From the NCBI GenBank assembly GCA_947359465.1, contig OX375877.1:24377235-24441234 (forward strand): a DNA stretch of 64,000 nt, given 5' to 3'. Source of the DNA: Metellina segmentata (lineage: Eukaryota > Arthropoda > Arachnida > Araneae > Tetragnathidae). Shown piece by piece: positions 1 through 13,087 of the stretch; position 1 is the first letter of the stretch; each line of letters opens with the position of its first letter. Below the pieces are notes generated by a model. That model was not told where the DNA came from. It made no database searches and saw nothing but the letters and a program-made list of their open reading frames with translations. Made by a program: the position numbers and the translations under genes.

Positions 1-519
1 TCAGAAGATTACATACACACATGTGACTTCGTATAGTTATACATTACATACTTTGCTATTCAACAGCCTCCAACTGAATAACAACTACAACAATAACACA
101 ATGACACCAGCCATTCCGCAAAAATATTTCAAGGGAAAGAAAATCCGGAGCATTTCCCTTTTCAAACATAATTAAACGCTTGACCTCCGTTATTGTTCCA
201 CAAGAACAAAATACAGCACCCGAGTCCTGAGCAAAAAAAAATCTCAACAACAATAGTTTCCAAAACTCCCCACCGCAGTTTGCTGTCATTGCTTTAATTA
301 CCCGACAAATAAATCTCACCCGCTAGCTCCTTCCCGTTTTCCCGAAAATTCCCGGGCTTAAATTTAAGTGTTCATTGTCTCATATCTGGGAGGCGTCATA
401 AAAGGCTTAATTAAAAGTAGGATTTGCATTCCTAACATGTATTTGGTGAGCGGTTTAAGTACTATCTGGAACTGCGAATGAGGATTCCTTCAAACATGAA
501 CAGCATGCTGTAGTGGTTC
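1..519. other. no gene detected
   Basis: AT-rich sequence with no long open frame that looks coding and no repeat I recognise. Short open frames here have the composition of chance ORFs. Confidence 0.5.
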
Positions 520-1465
520 TTAAAATATTAAAATAATTACGAGGTTTCGGATCGGGGGGTTGATGTTGATTTGCATTAATTTCTCATATGCATAGTTGCT
601 GAATTGGGCAACCGAAAAGTAGAAACGAATGCGAGTAATTACAGCATAAGTACGAGGCATTTTGCTAATCACGCCCGGCTGTATAATTTAAAGCCTTTTA
701 ACAGTTTCGAATCGTAATCATTTTATCATTTGAATTTAAGGTTCAATTAGGATTGGAAATGTACGTATTCACATGGGTTATACACAGTATTTTGAGTTAG
801 TCAACTCACGAAATAGAATCTGTGCTGAATGGTATATAGGAGGCCGTCTCCATATTAAATTGTGCACAAACGTTATTGTTATCAATAGAAGCCCGATATA
901 TATTTCGACAAAAAACTTCGAATCGATGTCAGAATTTAACTTCAGATACCAATTTCCAGGTCTTTTGGTTGTGTGATTTCAGAATTATCAAAATAATTTC
1001 AAGGTTTTGGATGGTCTAATGTCGGTATGTAGAACTTTCACACCTGATAACTTCTGAATTGGAAATCCAAAACATAAAAACAAATGGGATTAATTAAAGT
1101 ATAAGTATAAGGCATATTGATACTCATACCTGACTGTATATTTTAAAGCCTTTTAACAGTTTTGATCGTAACCATTGTAACATTTGAATAAAAGGTTCAA
1201 TTGTGATTGATATGCAGGTAGGTATTAATTAAAATCACTGAAGCAACCAATAGAATATTTTAAATATAATAGGAAATGCACGTATTCATATGTATAATAC
1301 TCAGTATTTTGAGTTAATCAACTCAAGCGACCGCCGTTATATTAAACAGTGCATACAATTCAAAATCATCAATTATTAACTCAATAGGTGCCCTATTTTG
1401 AAGCAATATTTCGAATCTATATTGAAATTTAATTTCAGGTAACAAATAATTTGAGGCATTTTGTT
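520..1465 (+). repeat. diverged tandem duplication (~470 bp, two copies)
   Basis: Two copies lie head to tail, roughly 520-957 and 985-1450. Shared landmarks in the same order include TTTAAAGCCTTTTAACAGTTT (near 688 and 1141), a GGTTCAATT...GATTG stretch, TACGTATTCA/CACGTATTCA, CAGTATTTTGAGTTA followed by TCAACTCA, and a shared AATTTAA(C/T)TTCAG ending. The second copy carries a small insertion near 1225-1265. Divergence is considerable, so the duplication is old. No function is suggested. Confidence 0.7.
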
Positions 1466-1545
1466 TAAGCCATTACACACTCATTGTGTAAACAAAATAG
1501 CAAAACCCCAAAACCAACAAACCTAAGTGAACTTCATTAATTTCA

Positions 1546-1806
1546 AAAATTGCGTGTTCGAATCCAGCCAAAGACCGTTGTGTACAAAGGGCTGGTGCAC
1601 TTAAATCCGTCATGACCCCAAATGTCCTCATGTTCGCGTGGTGAGGAATTTTGTAGAGTGGGATGACAGCTCAGGTGTTGCCTCGTCATCTGACTATTGT
1701 TCCAAATCCCGTGGTATTGTCCTAGAATCTTTCCCATTGCAATTGATCCCAGATCGTCGTCAATCGCCCAATGTGTTGCTCCAGTACGAAGTGGACTAAA
1801 ATACCT
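1546..1806 (+). mobile_element. tRNA-derived SINE, family A, 5'-truncated
   Basis: Starts just inside the tRNA-like head, with a B-box-like GTTCGAATCC at about 1555. It then runs through the family body: GCTGGTGCACTTAAATC, a CTCATGTT block, ACAGCTCAGGTGTTGCCTCG, TCGTCATCTGAC, and the 3' part with GATCCCAGATCGTCGTCAAT and TTGCTCCAGTACGA. The full-length relative at 19730-20060 shows the same order. The A box is missing. It is followed at once by an inverted copy (1855-2030). Confidence 0.8.
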
Positions 1807-1854
1807 ACATATAATTGATTTCAAAATTGTATTCTGGTAGGTAGGTATTTTAAT

Positions 1855-2030
1855 TGATTTCGCACTTAAACAACACAACGGGCTATTGTCGACTGTTCAT
1901 GATCAATCCCCAATCGAAAGTTCCAAGTACAACACCACGTAATTTTGAACCACCGTCAGATGACGAGGTAAAACCTGAACTGAAACCACACTCTCCAAAC
2001 CTGCACACCACCAAGATCCTTTCTGATCTA
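1855..2030 (-). mobile_element. tRNA-derived SINE, family A, 3' part, inverted
   Basis: Reverse-complement copy of the 3' half of family A. On the + strand one reads ACAACGGGCTATTG, GATCAATCCC, ACGTAATTTTGAACCA, TCAGATGACGAGG and ACTCTCCAAAC, each the complement of a family landmark. Together with the + copy at 1546-1806 it forms an inverted pair separated by ~50 bp that could fold as a hairpin if transcribed. Confidence 0.75.
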
Positions 2031-2239
2031 GAAAAGTAAAAAACTCATGTCATTTTAAGTTGGCCTGTTTAACTTGTTAATTCATCATATTATGTCGAAA
2101 ATAAATCTTTTTTTTTTGTTTATTCCCTTTTCAGTTAAGGTTATTCAAACTAATATATGAAACATGTATTAATTACAAATAATCTCGATCTTGATACTAT
2201 AGTTTGATACTAGATTCAGTAAGAGATTGTCTTGTATGT

Positions 2240-2425
2240 TCACCAGGTGCGCGTAAAGTTTGTCGTGTTTTCAAATGTCCTAACGTTGGCATAGAAGTTC
2301 GGAAAATGGGAGGCCAGCTTAGGTGTTAACCTCATAAACTGACCTCATAATTATTCCCTCAGGTGCAGAATTATATTCATTGTTCTGCAACACAACTCCA
2401 AGAAATTGCAATCGCTGTGCAGGCA
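2240..2425 (+). mobile_element. degenerate SINE family A remnant
   Basis: Weak but ordered similarity to the family A body: GTCCTAACGTTGG, GAAGTTCGGAAAATGGG, CCAGCTTAGGTGTTAACCTC, then CTGACC. The tRNA head and tail are not recognisable. It may be an old copy. Confidence 0.45.
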
Positions 2426-2429
2426 TTTT

Positions 2430-2925
2430 GTCCGCAATTTGAAAACTGCTGTTAAATCAAAAATAGACCTAAAACCCAATTATCGGCTAAATATGTGTTA
2501 CATATTTATAATAAAACATCAAAAGTAATTAACTTAATTTATTTATTTAAAACCAAGGCATACTTTCAGAATTCGCAATTCTGGTTGATAGTTTTTAAAG
2601 TTAAATATTTTGTCATTGACATAGAATATGTGTTAATTATAAAGTGTTTCTGGTAATTTAAGGTGGTAGGTAGGTTGTTCTATAGCTAGAAAAGAAAAAA
2701 ATGCGTGACAAGAAGCGACCTTAGCACTGCAGAACATCATAACTTATGATTGAAAACAAATCGGCCAAACTTTTGGTAATATTAAGGAAAAATTGTTCTG
2801 TGGCGTAAGTCGCAGTTTTAACCACTTTCTGCTTCCAGGATTATCCCCCTAAGCTGAGTGCCAAGATATACAGTAACCCAAACTTTTTAAATACTTCAAA
2901 AATTTATAAAAATGAAAGTATTGAA
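2430..2925. other. no gene detected
   Basis: AT-rich spacer between SINE remnants. No coding signal or clear repeat seen. Confidence 0.4.
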
Positions 2926-2929
2926 AAGA

Positions 2930-3374
2930 GTTGTTGTTTCTCATGCCTAAACTGGCAGACCAGAGGAGTGCCAGGCCCGTCAAAGACGGCAAGAGAGGTA
3001 CGCCTTCCATGTTATTGAGTCCCATTGGGAGGAAGTCCGACTTTGCTCAACATCCATGACACATCCGTTTTACATGATTGGTCCCTTTCATACATCCATT
3101 CACTCACACATATCGTAATTTAGATCCCAATCAGAGGCCGATAACCCCCTGATCAGGTACCCCCAGAGGTATTGACTTGGTATGGGAACATGGAGGACTT
3201 TGTGACCATGACCTATTTAACGTGCCCCAGTCGCCATTAGTGAATACGACGGTCTTTAGCCAGGTCGAGGCGCCGATCTCGCAATCAACAGAATTGCAGG
3301 CTCCGCCGAGGACAGAACCCACAACCCATCTGATGCGAGCCCGACGCTCTACTGACTAAGCTACCGCGGCTCAT
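2930..3374 (-). mobile_element. tRNA-derived SINE, family B (tRNA-Lys-like head)
   Basis: Read on the minus strand it begins at about 3374 with a tRNA-like head: A box TAGCTTAGTCAGTAGAGCG and B-box-like GTGGGTTCTGTCC. The body carries GGTCATGGTCACAAAGTCCT, CAATACCTCTGGGGGT, and later AAGTCGGACTTCCTCCCAAT. It ends near 2930 with CTCTGGTCTGCCAGTTTAGG and an AACAACAA tail. The body matches the copy at 63283-63725, but the tRNA-like head is clearly different. No intact tRNA cloverleaf is implied. Confidence 0.8.
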
Positions 3375-3985
3375 TGAAAAGAGTTTTACGCGTAAAGAAA
3401 TTATTATAATGGCAATATTTTGAGAGGTGAAAAAATTACTACGTCTTTTCCTTGATAGAGGGCGATGGCTGAAAATGTTTTTCAGAATGGCCTTGGAAAC
3501 TATTTCCTTTTAGGAAACCAAAATCCCAACATGTAACAACACTACTCAATTAGTCCCCATACACAAGCAATTTCATTCTGAGCACGCGTCTGTAGCAATG
3601 ACGGACTTGCATATTTTGTTGTGGCCGTGGAAGTGTGATTTATTATGACATCCCATTTCCCGAGTAGCAGATGCTAGTTTCATCACTAAAAATTTATGTT
3701 TACTCTTTTTACGCAATGATGGCTTTGCCTGAAGGGGTGGATAAATATCTAGGTACCGGATAGAACTGGATTGAAATCAATATTCCTGTTGCAGTTCTCT
3801 TCGCATCTTAGGGGGTTAGTATCACACAAAGTTGGACAATATTATTAAATACTGGTGATGCTTTGGGGCACTGTCATCTTTTTGCACTAGTTGAGTTAAT
3901 GCGATAGACACAAGTTTGGCTTGTCGCTCTACTGTCATGTTTTGCTACACGAGGTCTAATTAGGAGAGCACCTTGGGCTTTAGCG
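3375..3985. other. no gene detected; left flank of satellite
   Basis: Unique-looking sequence with no coding signal. At 3920-3965 about 45 bp (GCTTGTCGCTCTACTGTCAT and following, to GTCTAATTA) resembles 16,824-16,866 on the other side of the satellite block. Confidence 0.45.
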
Positions 3986-4202
3986 AAAGAGAAAGCTTTT
4001 TTATCCTATTAATTCGTCCTCGTAAGCGTTTTGGTGGTTAAATTACGTTTAGGAATTAGTTTAGTTTAGTTTTTCCCGTTCTAACAATCCATCTTCTTGA
4101 GTATTTTGAAAGATAATTTACCTTTGGTAACGAATAAGAAAATATTTCCCATCCTAATTATTTGTCCTCGTAAGAATTTTGAAGGCTAAATAACATTTAG
4201 TA
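3986..4202 (+). repeat. decayed left edge of the satellite array
   Basis: Diverged satellite modules without the microsatellite core: TTCGTCCTCGTAAGCGTTTT, GGTTAAATTACGTTTAG, CCATCTTCTTGAGTATTTTG, GATAATTTACCTTTGGTAAC, then AATATTTCCCATCCTAATTA. They lead directly into the first regular monomer at 4203. Higher divergence at the array margin is typical of satellites homogenised by unequal exchange. Confidence 0.8.
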
Positions 4203-4822
4203 AGAGATATAAGTTATAGATATAGGTATATATAGATGTAGGTACATATAGATATAGGTATATACAGTATAGATGTAGGTACATATAGATATACATATAG
4301 ATATAGGTATATACAGTATAGACGTAGGTACATATAGATATACGTATATATAGATATAGGTACATATCGATATAGGTATATACAGTATAGATGTAGGTAC
4401 ATATAGATATACGTATATATAGATATAGGTATATATAGATATAGGTATATATAGATATAGGTATATATAGATATAGATTTTTATAGATATAGGTTAAATT
4501 ACATTTTTAGTAACGAAATATTAAACATTTTTCATCCTAACAATTTATCCTTTTAAACGTTTGACAGTTAATTTACCTCTTGTATAATGAAAGAAAATAT
4601 TTTCCACCCTAACTAATCGTCCCCATAAGAGTTTTTAAGGTTAAATTGTAATCGGATGTATGTTAAATTACGTTTAGTAAATAGTTTAGCTTATCCCGTC
4701 CTAACAATTCATCTTCTTAAGTATTTTTAAAGATAATTTACCTTTGGTAACGAATAAGAAAATATTTCCCATCCTAATTATTTGTCCTCGTAAGAATTTT
4801 GAAGGCTAAATAACATTTAGTA
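4203..4822 (+). repeat. first satellite monomer, 620 bp, apparent recombinant
   Basis: The microsatellite part is like the 602-bp type (it contains ATATACATATAGATATAGG), but the complex part has the 590-bp type markers (AAACG, CCACCC, TTGTAATCGG). It also carries an extra GATATAGGTATA unit and ACATTTTTAG instead of ACATTTAG near 4500. The same two-T insertion recurs only in the shortened monomer at 10783. Confidence 0.75.
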
Positions 4823-6014
4823 AGAGATATAAGTTATAGATATAGGTATATATAGATGTAGGTACATATAGATATAGGTATATACAGTATAGATGTAGGT
4901 ACATATAGATATAGGTATATACAGTATAGACGTAGGTACATATATATATACGTATATATAGATATAGGTACATATAGATATAGGTATATACAGTATAGAT
5001 GTAGGTACATATAGATATACGTATATATAGATATAGGTATATATAGATATAGGTATATATAGATATAGATTTTTATAGATATAGGTTAAATTACATTTAG
5101 TAACGAAATATTAAACATTTTTCATCCTAACAATTTATCCTTTTAAACGTTTGACAGTTAATTTACCTCTTGTATAATGAAAGAAAATATTTTCCACCCT
5201 AACTAATCGTCCCCATAAGAGTTTTTAAGGTTAAATTGTAATCGGATGTATGTTAAATTACGTTTAGTAAATAGTTTAGCTTATCCCGTCCTAACAATTC
5301 ATCTTCTTAAGTATTTTTAAAGATAATTTACCTTTGGTAACGAATAAGAAAATATTTCCCATCCTAATTATTTGTCCTCGTAAGAATTTTGAAGGCTAAA
5401 TAACATTTAGTAAGAGATATAAGTTATAGATATAGGTATATATAGATGTAGGTACATATAGATATAGGTATATACAGTATAGATGTAGGTACATATAGAT
5501 ATACATATAGATATAGGTATATACAGTATAGACGTAGGTACATATAGATATACGTATATATAGATATAGGTACATATAGATATAGGTATATACAGTATAG
5601 ATGTAGGTACATATAGATATACGTATATATAGATATAGGTATATATAGATATAAGTATATATAGATATAGATTTTTATAGATATAGGTTAAATTACATTT
5701 AGTAACGAAATATTAAACATTTTTCATCCTAACAATTTATCCTTTTAAGCGTTTGACAGTTAATTTACCTCTTGTATAATGAAAGAAAATATTTTCCATC
5801 CTAACTAATCATCCCCATAAGAGTTTTTAAGGTTAAATTGCAATCGGATGTATGTTAAATTACGTTTAGTAAATAGTTTAGCTTATCCCGTCCTAACAAT
5901 TCATCTTCTTAAGTATTTTTAAAGATAATTTACCTTTGGTAACGAATAAGAAAATATTTCCCATCCTAATTATTTGTCCTCGTAAGAATTTTGAAGGCTA
6001 AATAACATTTAGTA

Positions 6015-9000
6015 AGAGATATAAGTTATAGATATAGGTATATATAGATGTAGGTACATATAGATATAGGTATATACAGTATAGATGTAGGTACATATAG
6101 ATATAGGTATATACAGTATAGACGTAGGTACATATAGATATACGTATATATAGATATAGGTACATATAGATATAGGTATATACTGTATAGATGTAGGTAC
6201 ATATAGATATACGTATATATAGATATAGGTATATATAGATATAGGTATATATAGATATAGATTTTTATAGATATAGGTTAAATTACATTTAGTAACGAAA
6301 TATTAAACATTTTTCATCCTAACAATTTATCCTTTTAAACGTTTGACAGTTAATTTACCTCTTGTATAATGAAAGAAAATATTTTCCACCCTAACTAATC
6401 GTCCCCATAAGAGTTTTTAAGGTTAAATTGTAATCGGATGTATGTTAAATTACGTTTAGTAAATAGTTTAGCTTATCCCGTCCTAACAATTCATCTTCTT
6501 AAGTATTTTTAAAGATAATTTACCTTTGGTAACGAATAAGAAAATATTTCCCATCCTAATTATTTGTCCTCGTAAGAATTTTGAAGGCTAAATAACATTT
6601 AGTAAGAGATATAAGTTATAGATATAGGTATATATAGATGTAGGTACATATAGATATAGGTATATACAGTATAGATGTAGGTACATATAGATATACATAT
6701 AGATATAGGTATATACAGTATAGACGTAGGTACATATAGATATACGTATATATAGATATAGGTACATATAGATATAGGTATATACAGTATAGATGTAGGT
6801 ACATATAGATATACGTATATATAGATATAGGTATATATAGATATAAGTATATATAGATATAGATTTTTATAGATATAGGTTAAATTACATTTAGTAACGA
6901 AATATTAAACATTTTTCATCCTAACAATTTATCCTTTTAAGCGTTTGACAGTTAATTTACCTCTTGTATAATGAAAGAAAATATTTTCCATCCTAACTAA
7001 TCATCCCCATAAGAGTTTTTAAGGTTAAATTGCAATCGGATGTATGTTAAATTACGTTTAGTAAATAGTTTAGCTTATCCCGTCCTAACAATTCATCTTC
7101 TTAAGTATTTTTAAAGATAATTTACCTTTGGTAACGAATAAGAAAATATTTCCCATCCTAATTATTTGTCCTCGTAAGAATTTTGAAGGCTAAATAACAT
7201 TTAGTAAGAGATATAAGTTATAGATATAGGTATATATAGATGTAGGTACATATAGATATAGGTATATACAGTATAGATGTAGGTACATATAGATATAGGT
7301 ATATACAGTATAGACGTAGGTACATATAGATATACGTATATATAGATATAGGTACATATAGATATAGGTATATACAGTATAGATGTAGGTACATATAGAT
7401 ATACGTATATATAGATATAGGTATATATAGATATAGGTATATATAGATATAGATTTTTATAGATATAGGTTAAATTACATTTAGTAACGAAATATTAAAC
7501 ATTTTTCATCCTAACAATTTATCCTTTTAAACGTTTGACAGTTAATTTACCTCTTGTATAATGAAAGAAAATATTTTCCACCCTAACTAATCGTCCCCAT
7601 AAGAGTTTTTAAGGTTAAATTGTAATCGGATGTATGTTAAATTACGTTTAGTAAATAGTTTAGCTTATCCCGTCCTAACAATTCATCTTCTTAAGTATTT
7701 TTAAAGATAATTTACCTTTGGTAACGAATAAGAAAATATTTCCCATCCTAATTATTTGTCCTCGTAAGAATTTTGAAGGCTAAATAACATTTAGTAAGAG
7801 ATATAAGTTATAGATATAGGTATATATAGATGTAGGTACATATAGATATAGGTATATACAGTATAGATGTAGGTACATATAGATATACATATAGATATAG
7901 GTATATACAGTATAGACGTAGGTACATATAGATATACGTATATATAGATATAGGTACATATAGATATAGGTATATACAGTATAGATGTAGGTACATATAG
8001 ATATACGTATATATAGATATAGGTATATATAGATATAAGTATATATAGATATAGATTTTTATAGATATAGGTTAAATTACATTTAGTAACGAAATATTAA
8101 ACATTTTTCATCCTAACAATTTATCCTTTTAAGCGTTTGACAGTTAATTTACCTCTTGTATAATGAAAGAAAATATTTTCCATCCTAACTAATCATCCCC
8201 ATAAGAGTTTTTAAGGTTAAATTGCAATCGGATGTATGTTAAATTACGTTTAGTAAATAGTTTAGCTTATCCCGTCCTAACAATTCATCTTCTTAAGTAT
8301 TTTTAAAGATAATTTACCTTTGGTAACGAATAAGAAAATATTTCCCATCCTAATTATTTGTCCTCGTAAGAATTTTGAAGGCTAAATAACATTTAGTAAG
8401 AGATATAAGTTATAGATATAGGTATATATAGATGTAGGTACATATAGATATAGGTATATACAGTATAGATGTAGGTACATATAGATATAGGTATATACAG
8501 TATAGACGTAGGTACATATAGATATACGTATATATAGATATAGGTACATATAGATATAGGTATATACTGTATAGATGTAGGTACATATAGATATACGTAT
8601 ATATAGATATAGGTATATATAGATATAGGTATATATAGATATAGATTTTTATAGATATAGGTTAAATTACATTTAGTAACGAAATATTAAACATTTTTCA
8701 TCCTAACAATTTATCCTTTTAAACGTTTGACAGTTAATTTACCTCTTGTATAATGAAAGAAAATATTTTCCACCCTAACTAATCGTCCCCATAAGAGTTT
8801 TTAAGGTTAAATTGTAATCGGATGTATGTTAAATTACGTTTAGTAAATAGTTTAGCTTATCCCGTCCTAACAATTCATCTTCTTAAGTATTTTTAAAGAT
8901 AATTTACCTTTGGTAACGAATAAGAAAATATTTCCCATCCTAATTATTTGTCCTCGTAAGAATTTTGAAGGCTAAATAACATTTAGTAAGAGATATAAGT

Positions 9001-10782
9001 TATAGATATAGGTATATATAGATGTAGGTACATATAGATATAGGTATATACAGTATAGATGTAGGTACATATAGATATACATATAGATATAGGTATATAC
9101 AGTATAGACGTAGGTACATATAGATATACGTATATATAGATATAGGTACATATAGATATAGGTATATACAGTATAGATGTAGGTACATATAGATATACGT
9201 ATATATAGATATAGGTATATATAGATATAAGTATATATAGATATAGATTTTTATAGATATAGGTTAAATTACATTTAGTAACGAAATATTAAACATTTTT
9301 CATCCTAACAATTTATCCTTTTAAGCGTTTGACAGTTAATTTACCTCTTGTATAATGAAAGAAAATATTTTCCATCCTAACTAATCATCCCCATAAGAGT
9401 TTTTAAGGTTAAATTGCAATCGGATGTATGTTAAATTACGTTTAGTAAATAGTTTAGCTTATCCCGTCCTAACAATTCATCTTCTTAAGTATTTTTAAAG
9501 ATAATTTACCTTTGGTAACGAATAAGAAAATATTTCCCATCCTAATTATTTGTCCTCGTAAGAATTTTGAAGGCTAAATAACATTTAGTAAGAGATATAA
9601 GTTATAGATATAGGTATATATAGATGTAGGTACATATAGATATAGGTATATACAGTATAGATGTAGGTACATATAGATATAGGTATATACAGTATAGACG
9701 TAGGTACATATAGATATACGTATATATAGATATAGGTACATATAGATATAGGTATATACAGTATAGATGTAGGTACATATAGATATACGTATATATAGAT
9801 ATAGGTATATATAGATATAGGTATATATAGATATAGATTTTTATAGATATAGGTTAAATTACATTTAGTAACGAAATATTAAACATTTTTCATCCTAACA
9901 ATTTATCCTTTTAAACGTTTGACAGTTAATTTACCTCTTGTATAATGAAAGAAAATATTTTCCACCCTAACTAATCGTCCCCATAAGAGTTTTTAAGGTT
10001 AAATTGTAATCGGATGTATGTTAAATTACGTTTAGTAAATAGTTTAGCTTATCCCGTCCTAACAATTCATCTTCTTAAGTATTTTTAAAGATAATTTACC
10101 TTTGGTAACGAATAAGAAAATATTTCCCATCCTAATTATTTGTCCTCGTAAGAATTTTGAAGGCTAAATAACATTTAGTAAGAGATATAAGTTATAGATA
10201 TAGGTATATATAGATGTAGGTACATATAGATATAGGTATATACAGTATAGATGTAGGTACATATAGATATACATATAGATATAGGTATATACAGTATAGA
10301 CGTAGGTACATATAGATATACGTATATATAGATATAGGTACATATAGATATAGGTATATACAGTATAGATGTAGGTACATATAGATATACGTATATATAG
10401 ATATAGGTATATATAGATATAAGTATATATAGATATAGATTTTTATAGATATAGGTTAAATTACATTTAGTAACGAAATATTAAACATTTTTCATCCTAA
10501 CAATTTATCCTTTTAAGCGTTTGACAGTTAATTTACCTCTTGTATAATGAAAGAAAATATTTTCCATCCTAACTAATCATCCCCATAAGAGTTTTTAAGG
10601 TTAAATTGCAATCGGATGTATGTTAAATTACGTTTAGTAAATAGTTTAGCTTATCCCGTCCTAACAATTCATCTTCTTAAGTATTTTTAAAGATAATTTA
10701 CCTTTGGTAACGAATAAGAAAATATTTCCCATCCTAATTATTTGTCCTCGTAAGAATTTTGAAGGCTAAATAACATTTAGTA
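6015..10782 (+). repeat. two copies of a 2,384-bp tetramer within the satellite
   Basis: In the 590-bp monomers starting at 6015 and 8399 one reads TATACTGTATAG, while the alternate 590-bp monomers (7207, 9591) have TATACAGTATAG at the same place. The marker therefore recurs every 2,384 bp, which is four monomers, giving tetramers at 6015-8398 and 8399-10782. This rests on one diagnostic substitution. Confidence 0.65.
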
Positions 10783-11305
10783 AGAGATATAAGTTATAGA
10801 TATAGGTATATATAGATGTAGGTACATATAGATATAGGTATATACAGTATAGATGTAGGTACATATAGATATAGGTATATACAGTATAGATGTAGGTACA
10901 TATAGATATACGTATATATAGATATAGGTATATATAGATATAGGTATATATAGATATAGATTTTTATAGATATAGGTTAAATTACATTTTTAGTAACGAA
11001 ATATTAAACATTTTTCATCCTAACAATTTATCCTGTTAAACGTTTGACAGTTAATTTACCTCTTGTATAATGAAAGAAAATATTTTCCACCCTAACTAAT
11101 CGTCCCCATAAGAGTTTTTAAGGTTAAATTGTAATCGGATGTATGTTAAATTACGTTTAGTAAATAGTTTAGCTTATCCCGTCCTAACAATTCATCTTCT
11201 TAAGTATTTTTAAAGATAATTTACCTTTGGTAACGAATAAGAAAATATTTCCCATCCTAATTATTTGTCCTCGTAAGAATTTTGAAGGCTAAATAACATT
11301 TAGTA
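10783..11305 (+). repeat. shortened satellite monomer (523 bp) that breaks the dimer phase
   Basis: Lacks a ~79-bp internal microsatellite block (the GACGTAGG...ATACGTATATATAG section and its partner) and carries ACATTTTTAG, as in the first monomer of the array. It also has TCCTGTTAAACG where other copies have TCCTTTTAAACG. After it the regular 590/602 alternation restarts, so it marks a junction between two blocks. Confidence 0.75.
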
Positions 11306-13087
11306 AGAGATATAAGTTATAGATATAGGTATATATAGATGTAGGTACATATAGATATAGGTATATACAGTATAGATGTAGGTACATATAGATATAGGTA
11401 TATACAGTATAGACGTAGGTACATATAGATATACGTATATATAGATATAGGTACATATAGATATAGGTATATACAGTATAGATGTAGGTACATATAGATA
11501 TACGTATATATAGATATAGGTATATATAGATATAGGTATATATAGATATAGATTTTTATAGATATAGGTTAAATTACATTTAGTAACGAAATATTAAACA
11601 TTTTTCATCCTAACAATTTATCCTTTTAAACGTTTGACAGTTAATTTACCTCTTGTATAATGAAAGAAAATATTTTCCACCCTAACTAATCGTCCCCATA
11701 AGAGTTTTTAAGGTTAAATTGTAATCGGATGTATGTTAAATTACGTTTAGTAAATAGTTTAGCTTATCCCGTCCTAACAATTCATCTTCTTAAGTATTTT
11801 TAAAGATAATTTACCTTTGGTAACGAATAAGAAAATATTTCCCATCCTAATTATTTGTCCTCGTAAGAATTTTGAAGGCTAAATAACATTTAGTAAGAGA
11901 TATAAGTTATAGATATAGGTATATATAGATGTAGGTACATATAGATATAGGTATATACAGTATAGATGTAGGTACATATAGATATACATATAGATATAGG
12001 TATATACAGTATAGACGTAGGTACATATAGATATACGTATATATAGATATAGGTACATATAGATATAGGTATATACAGTATAGATGTAGGTACATATAGA
12101 TATACGTATATATAGATATAGGTATATATAGATATAAGTATATATAGATATAGATTTTTATAGATATAGGTTAAATTACATTTAGTAACGAAATATTAAA
12201 CATTTTTCATCCTAACAATTTATCCTTTTAAGCGTTTGACAGTTAATTTACCTCTTGTATAATGAAAGAAAATATTTTCCATCCTAACTAATCATCCCCA
12301 TAAGAGTTTTTAAGGTTAAATTGCAATCGGATGTATGTTAAATTACGTTTAGTAAATAGTTTAGCTTATCCCGTCCTAACAATTCATCTTCTTAAGTATT
12401 TTTAAAGATAATTTACCTTTGGTAACGAATAAGAAAATATTTCCCATCCTAATTATTTGTCCTCGTAAGAATTTTGAAGGCTAAATAACATTTAGTAAGA
12501 GATATAAGTTATAGATATAGGTATATATAGATGTAGGTACATATAGATATAGGTATATACAGTATAGATGTAGGTACATATAGATATAGGTATATACAGT
12601 ATAGACGTAGGTACATATAGATATACGTATATATAGATATAGGTACATATAGATATAGGTATATACAGTATAGATGTAGGTACATATAGATATACGTATA
12701 TATAGATATAGGTATATATAGATATAGGTATATATAGATATAGATTTTTATAGATATAGGTTAAATTACATTTAGTAACGAAATATTAAACATTTTTCAT
12801 CCTAACAATTTATCCTTTTAAACGTTTGACAGTTAATTTACCTCTTGTATAATGAAAGAAAATATTTTCCACCCTAACTAATCGTCCCCATAAGAGTTTT
12901 TAAGGTTAAATTGTAATCGGATGTATGTTAAATTACGTTTAGTAAATAGTTTAGCTTATCCCGTCCTAACAATTCATCTTCTTAAGTATTTTTAAAGATA
13001 ATTTACCTTTGGTAACGAATAAGAAAATATTTCCCATCCTAATTATTTGTCCTCGTAAGAATTTTGAAGGCTAAATAACATTTAGTA

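Noticed and set aside
4214..12095. Repeated 62-codon minus-strand open frames (Tyr/Leu/Ile-rich) in the satellite
   Set aside because: They are translations of the GATATA microsatellite and repeat only because the monomer repeats. No start context or protein motif.
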